A DNA stretch of 64,000 bases. It comes from Helicoverpa zea (taxonomy: Eukaryota; Arthropoda; Insecta; Lepidoptera; Noctuidae). Below the pieces are notes generated by a model that saw only the letters and a list, made by a program, of their open reading frames with translations, was not told the origin of the DNA and ran no database searches. Shown here piece after piece: positions 62,910-64,000 of the stretch. Made by a program: the position numbers and the translations under genes. Numbering within the stretch: the first letter of the stretch is position 1; every line of letters begins with the position of its first letter. The stretch covers positions 11,470,001-11,534,000 of the forward strand of contig NC_061467.1 of assembly GCF_022581195.2 (NCBI RefSeq), given 5' to 3'.

Positions 62910-63032
62910 TAGTTAAACCGTAAGGCATTTTTAGGTATTCAAAATGCCCTTCAGGCGTTACAAAAGCAGTTTTGGCAATGGAATCGTCGTCTTTTAATGG
63001 CACCTGATGAAATCCAGTTGAGGAAATCTAGT

Positions 63033-63243
63033 CTGAATAAGCACCAAGTTCCATACACATACCTCAGTTAAAAATAGTAACTTTTTAATGATGTTACTTG
63101 GCAAGTTTTCATACACCTTGTTATAAACCTACTAAACGCAATGAATCAAGTATTTAATTTTCTATTAAAACTTGCCAAGTAACATCATTAAAAAGTAACT
63201 ATTTTTAACTGAGGTATGTGTATGGAACTTGGTGCTTATTCAG
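63033..63243. mobile_element. 211-bp palindromic MITE at the gypsy truncation point
   Basis: Arms of about 83 bp, beginning CTGAATAAGCACCAAGTTCC, are perfect or nearly perfect inverted copies around a loop of about 45 bp. It starts within a few bases of the last readable gypsy codon. Target duplication not evident. Confidence 0.88.
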
Positions 63244-64000
63244 ATCTCACTTCTTTTATAGGCGAAGCATTCCCATATTATCGAACTTGGCAGTGTTTCA
63301 CATTTTTGTTTTGGGTGGGATTTCATTTATTTTTGTAAGGTTGTTTATTTTATTTTTTTCTTATGATGAAGTTAGTTAAAGAAATGTCTCATTTATACTA
63401 TCTTTCAGATTTTTTAATATGCACTATGTTTCTTACAAAGAAATGAACTAGATTAACTAAATGGACTAGATTTACTAACTGACTGACATGACATGTTATC
63501 ATATATTATGTTCGTGGATCAAAGTTACACATTCGTTATTTTCGAAAGTGATTCACACTTGGCCGTTTTCAGATTTTTACTTTACTTTGACTAAATACAA
63601 ACCTTTGTAACGAATTTCAGATCGGTACGACCATTCGAAGATATATTATATAAATATAGATAAATTTAGTTCGTTTTAGTTCCTTAGGGGTATAAATTTA
63701 CACCGGGTATAAAACACCTTCATTATTTTGAAACCGACTCACACTTGGCCATTTTCAGATTTTTCCCTTTACCTTGACATAAAGACCTACCTCTATGCCA
63801 AATTTCAAGTCAATACGACCATTGGAAGTGGTCTAGGTTTTTGATGAGTGAGTCAGTCAGTCAGTGAGTGTATAGTAAAAATAGCGATTTTCTGACGTGA
63901 ATATCTCAAGACCTACAATAGGTATATTCATGAAATTTTGTATTTTAGGTAAGTGAGGGGGTCTCAACAGATACTAGAAATTTGATATGCGTAAATAAAA
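63244..64000 (+). other. Dispersed retroelement-like repeats at the right edge
   Basis: TTTTGGGTGGGATTTCATTT near 63312 resembles the outside of the 55284 palindrome. Two related blocks (TCACACTTGGCCRTTTTCAG at about 63555 and 63730, then CCAAATTTCAAGTCAATACG and GTGAGTCAGTCAGTCAGTGA) follow. No myosin exon was seen. Confidence 0.45.

Larger units (their letters stand above)
60546..63026 (-). mobile_element. Ty3/gypsy retrotransposon fragment, 5'-truncated
   Basis: Minus-strand pol from within the reverse transcriptase to the stop at 60546, interrupted by the M1 MITE (62683-62909). The frame stops being recognisable at about 63026, next to another MITE, so gag, protease and the start of RT are missing. 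No LTR was identified. It lies antisense in a myosin intron. Confidence 0.85.

Overview
This is a piece of insect nuclear DNA. The exons are GC-rich, have GT-AG introns and sit in an AT-rich background crowded with transposons. The repeats (a tRNA-derived SINE, palindromic MITEs, repeats ending in GATGATGA, a short Helitron-like element ending in CTAG) point to a moth or butterfly, perhaps noctuid-like. The species level is a guess from repeat style only.

Three host genes can be read. (1) At 86-3366 (+) lie the last six exons of a UBR3-type E3 ubiquitin ligase, which enters from the left edge. (2) At 13582-18329 (-) lies a complete six-exon forkhead gene of about 311 codons, best placed near FoxJ2/3. 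(3) From 19085 (+), head to head with the forkhead gene across 755 bp, starts a class I unconventional myosin closest to MYO1D / Drosophila Myo31DF. Eleven exons (593 codons, most of the motor domain) are visible up to 59001. The IQ and tail exons must lie beyond 64000. Its first intron is about 30 kb.

The rest is mostly mobile DNA. A 227-bp MITE family occurs three times at full length (5818, 31745, 62683), plus once as a 964-bp relative (45886). A nested complex lies at 7286-9476 (two inverted element copies, an inner MITE and a SINE). A nearly intact Copia element (35009-39859) has 216-bp LTRs and an ATGCT target duplication. A pair of about 718-bp direct repeats spans 42966-44407. A 656-bp palindrome lies at 55284. 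A 5'-truncated Ty3/gypsy pol (60546-63026) is split by the 227-bp MITE and has a 31-bp minisatellite just past its stop codon. Three open stretches of about 100-122 codons on the + strand between 30.8 and 33.3 kb are unrecognised.

The most unusual signal is a matched pair of tandem arrays, each made of the 3' end of a coding exon plus the first bases of its intron. One is in UBR3 (105-bp units, four copies, each with its own splice donor, all in frame). The other is in the myosin (134-bp units, five and a fraction copies, each pair separated by a 20-bp GT...AG spacer). They are either very recent exon-end amplifications or assembly artefacts, and they are the first thing to check.
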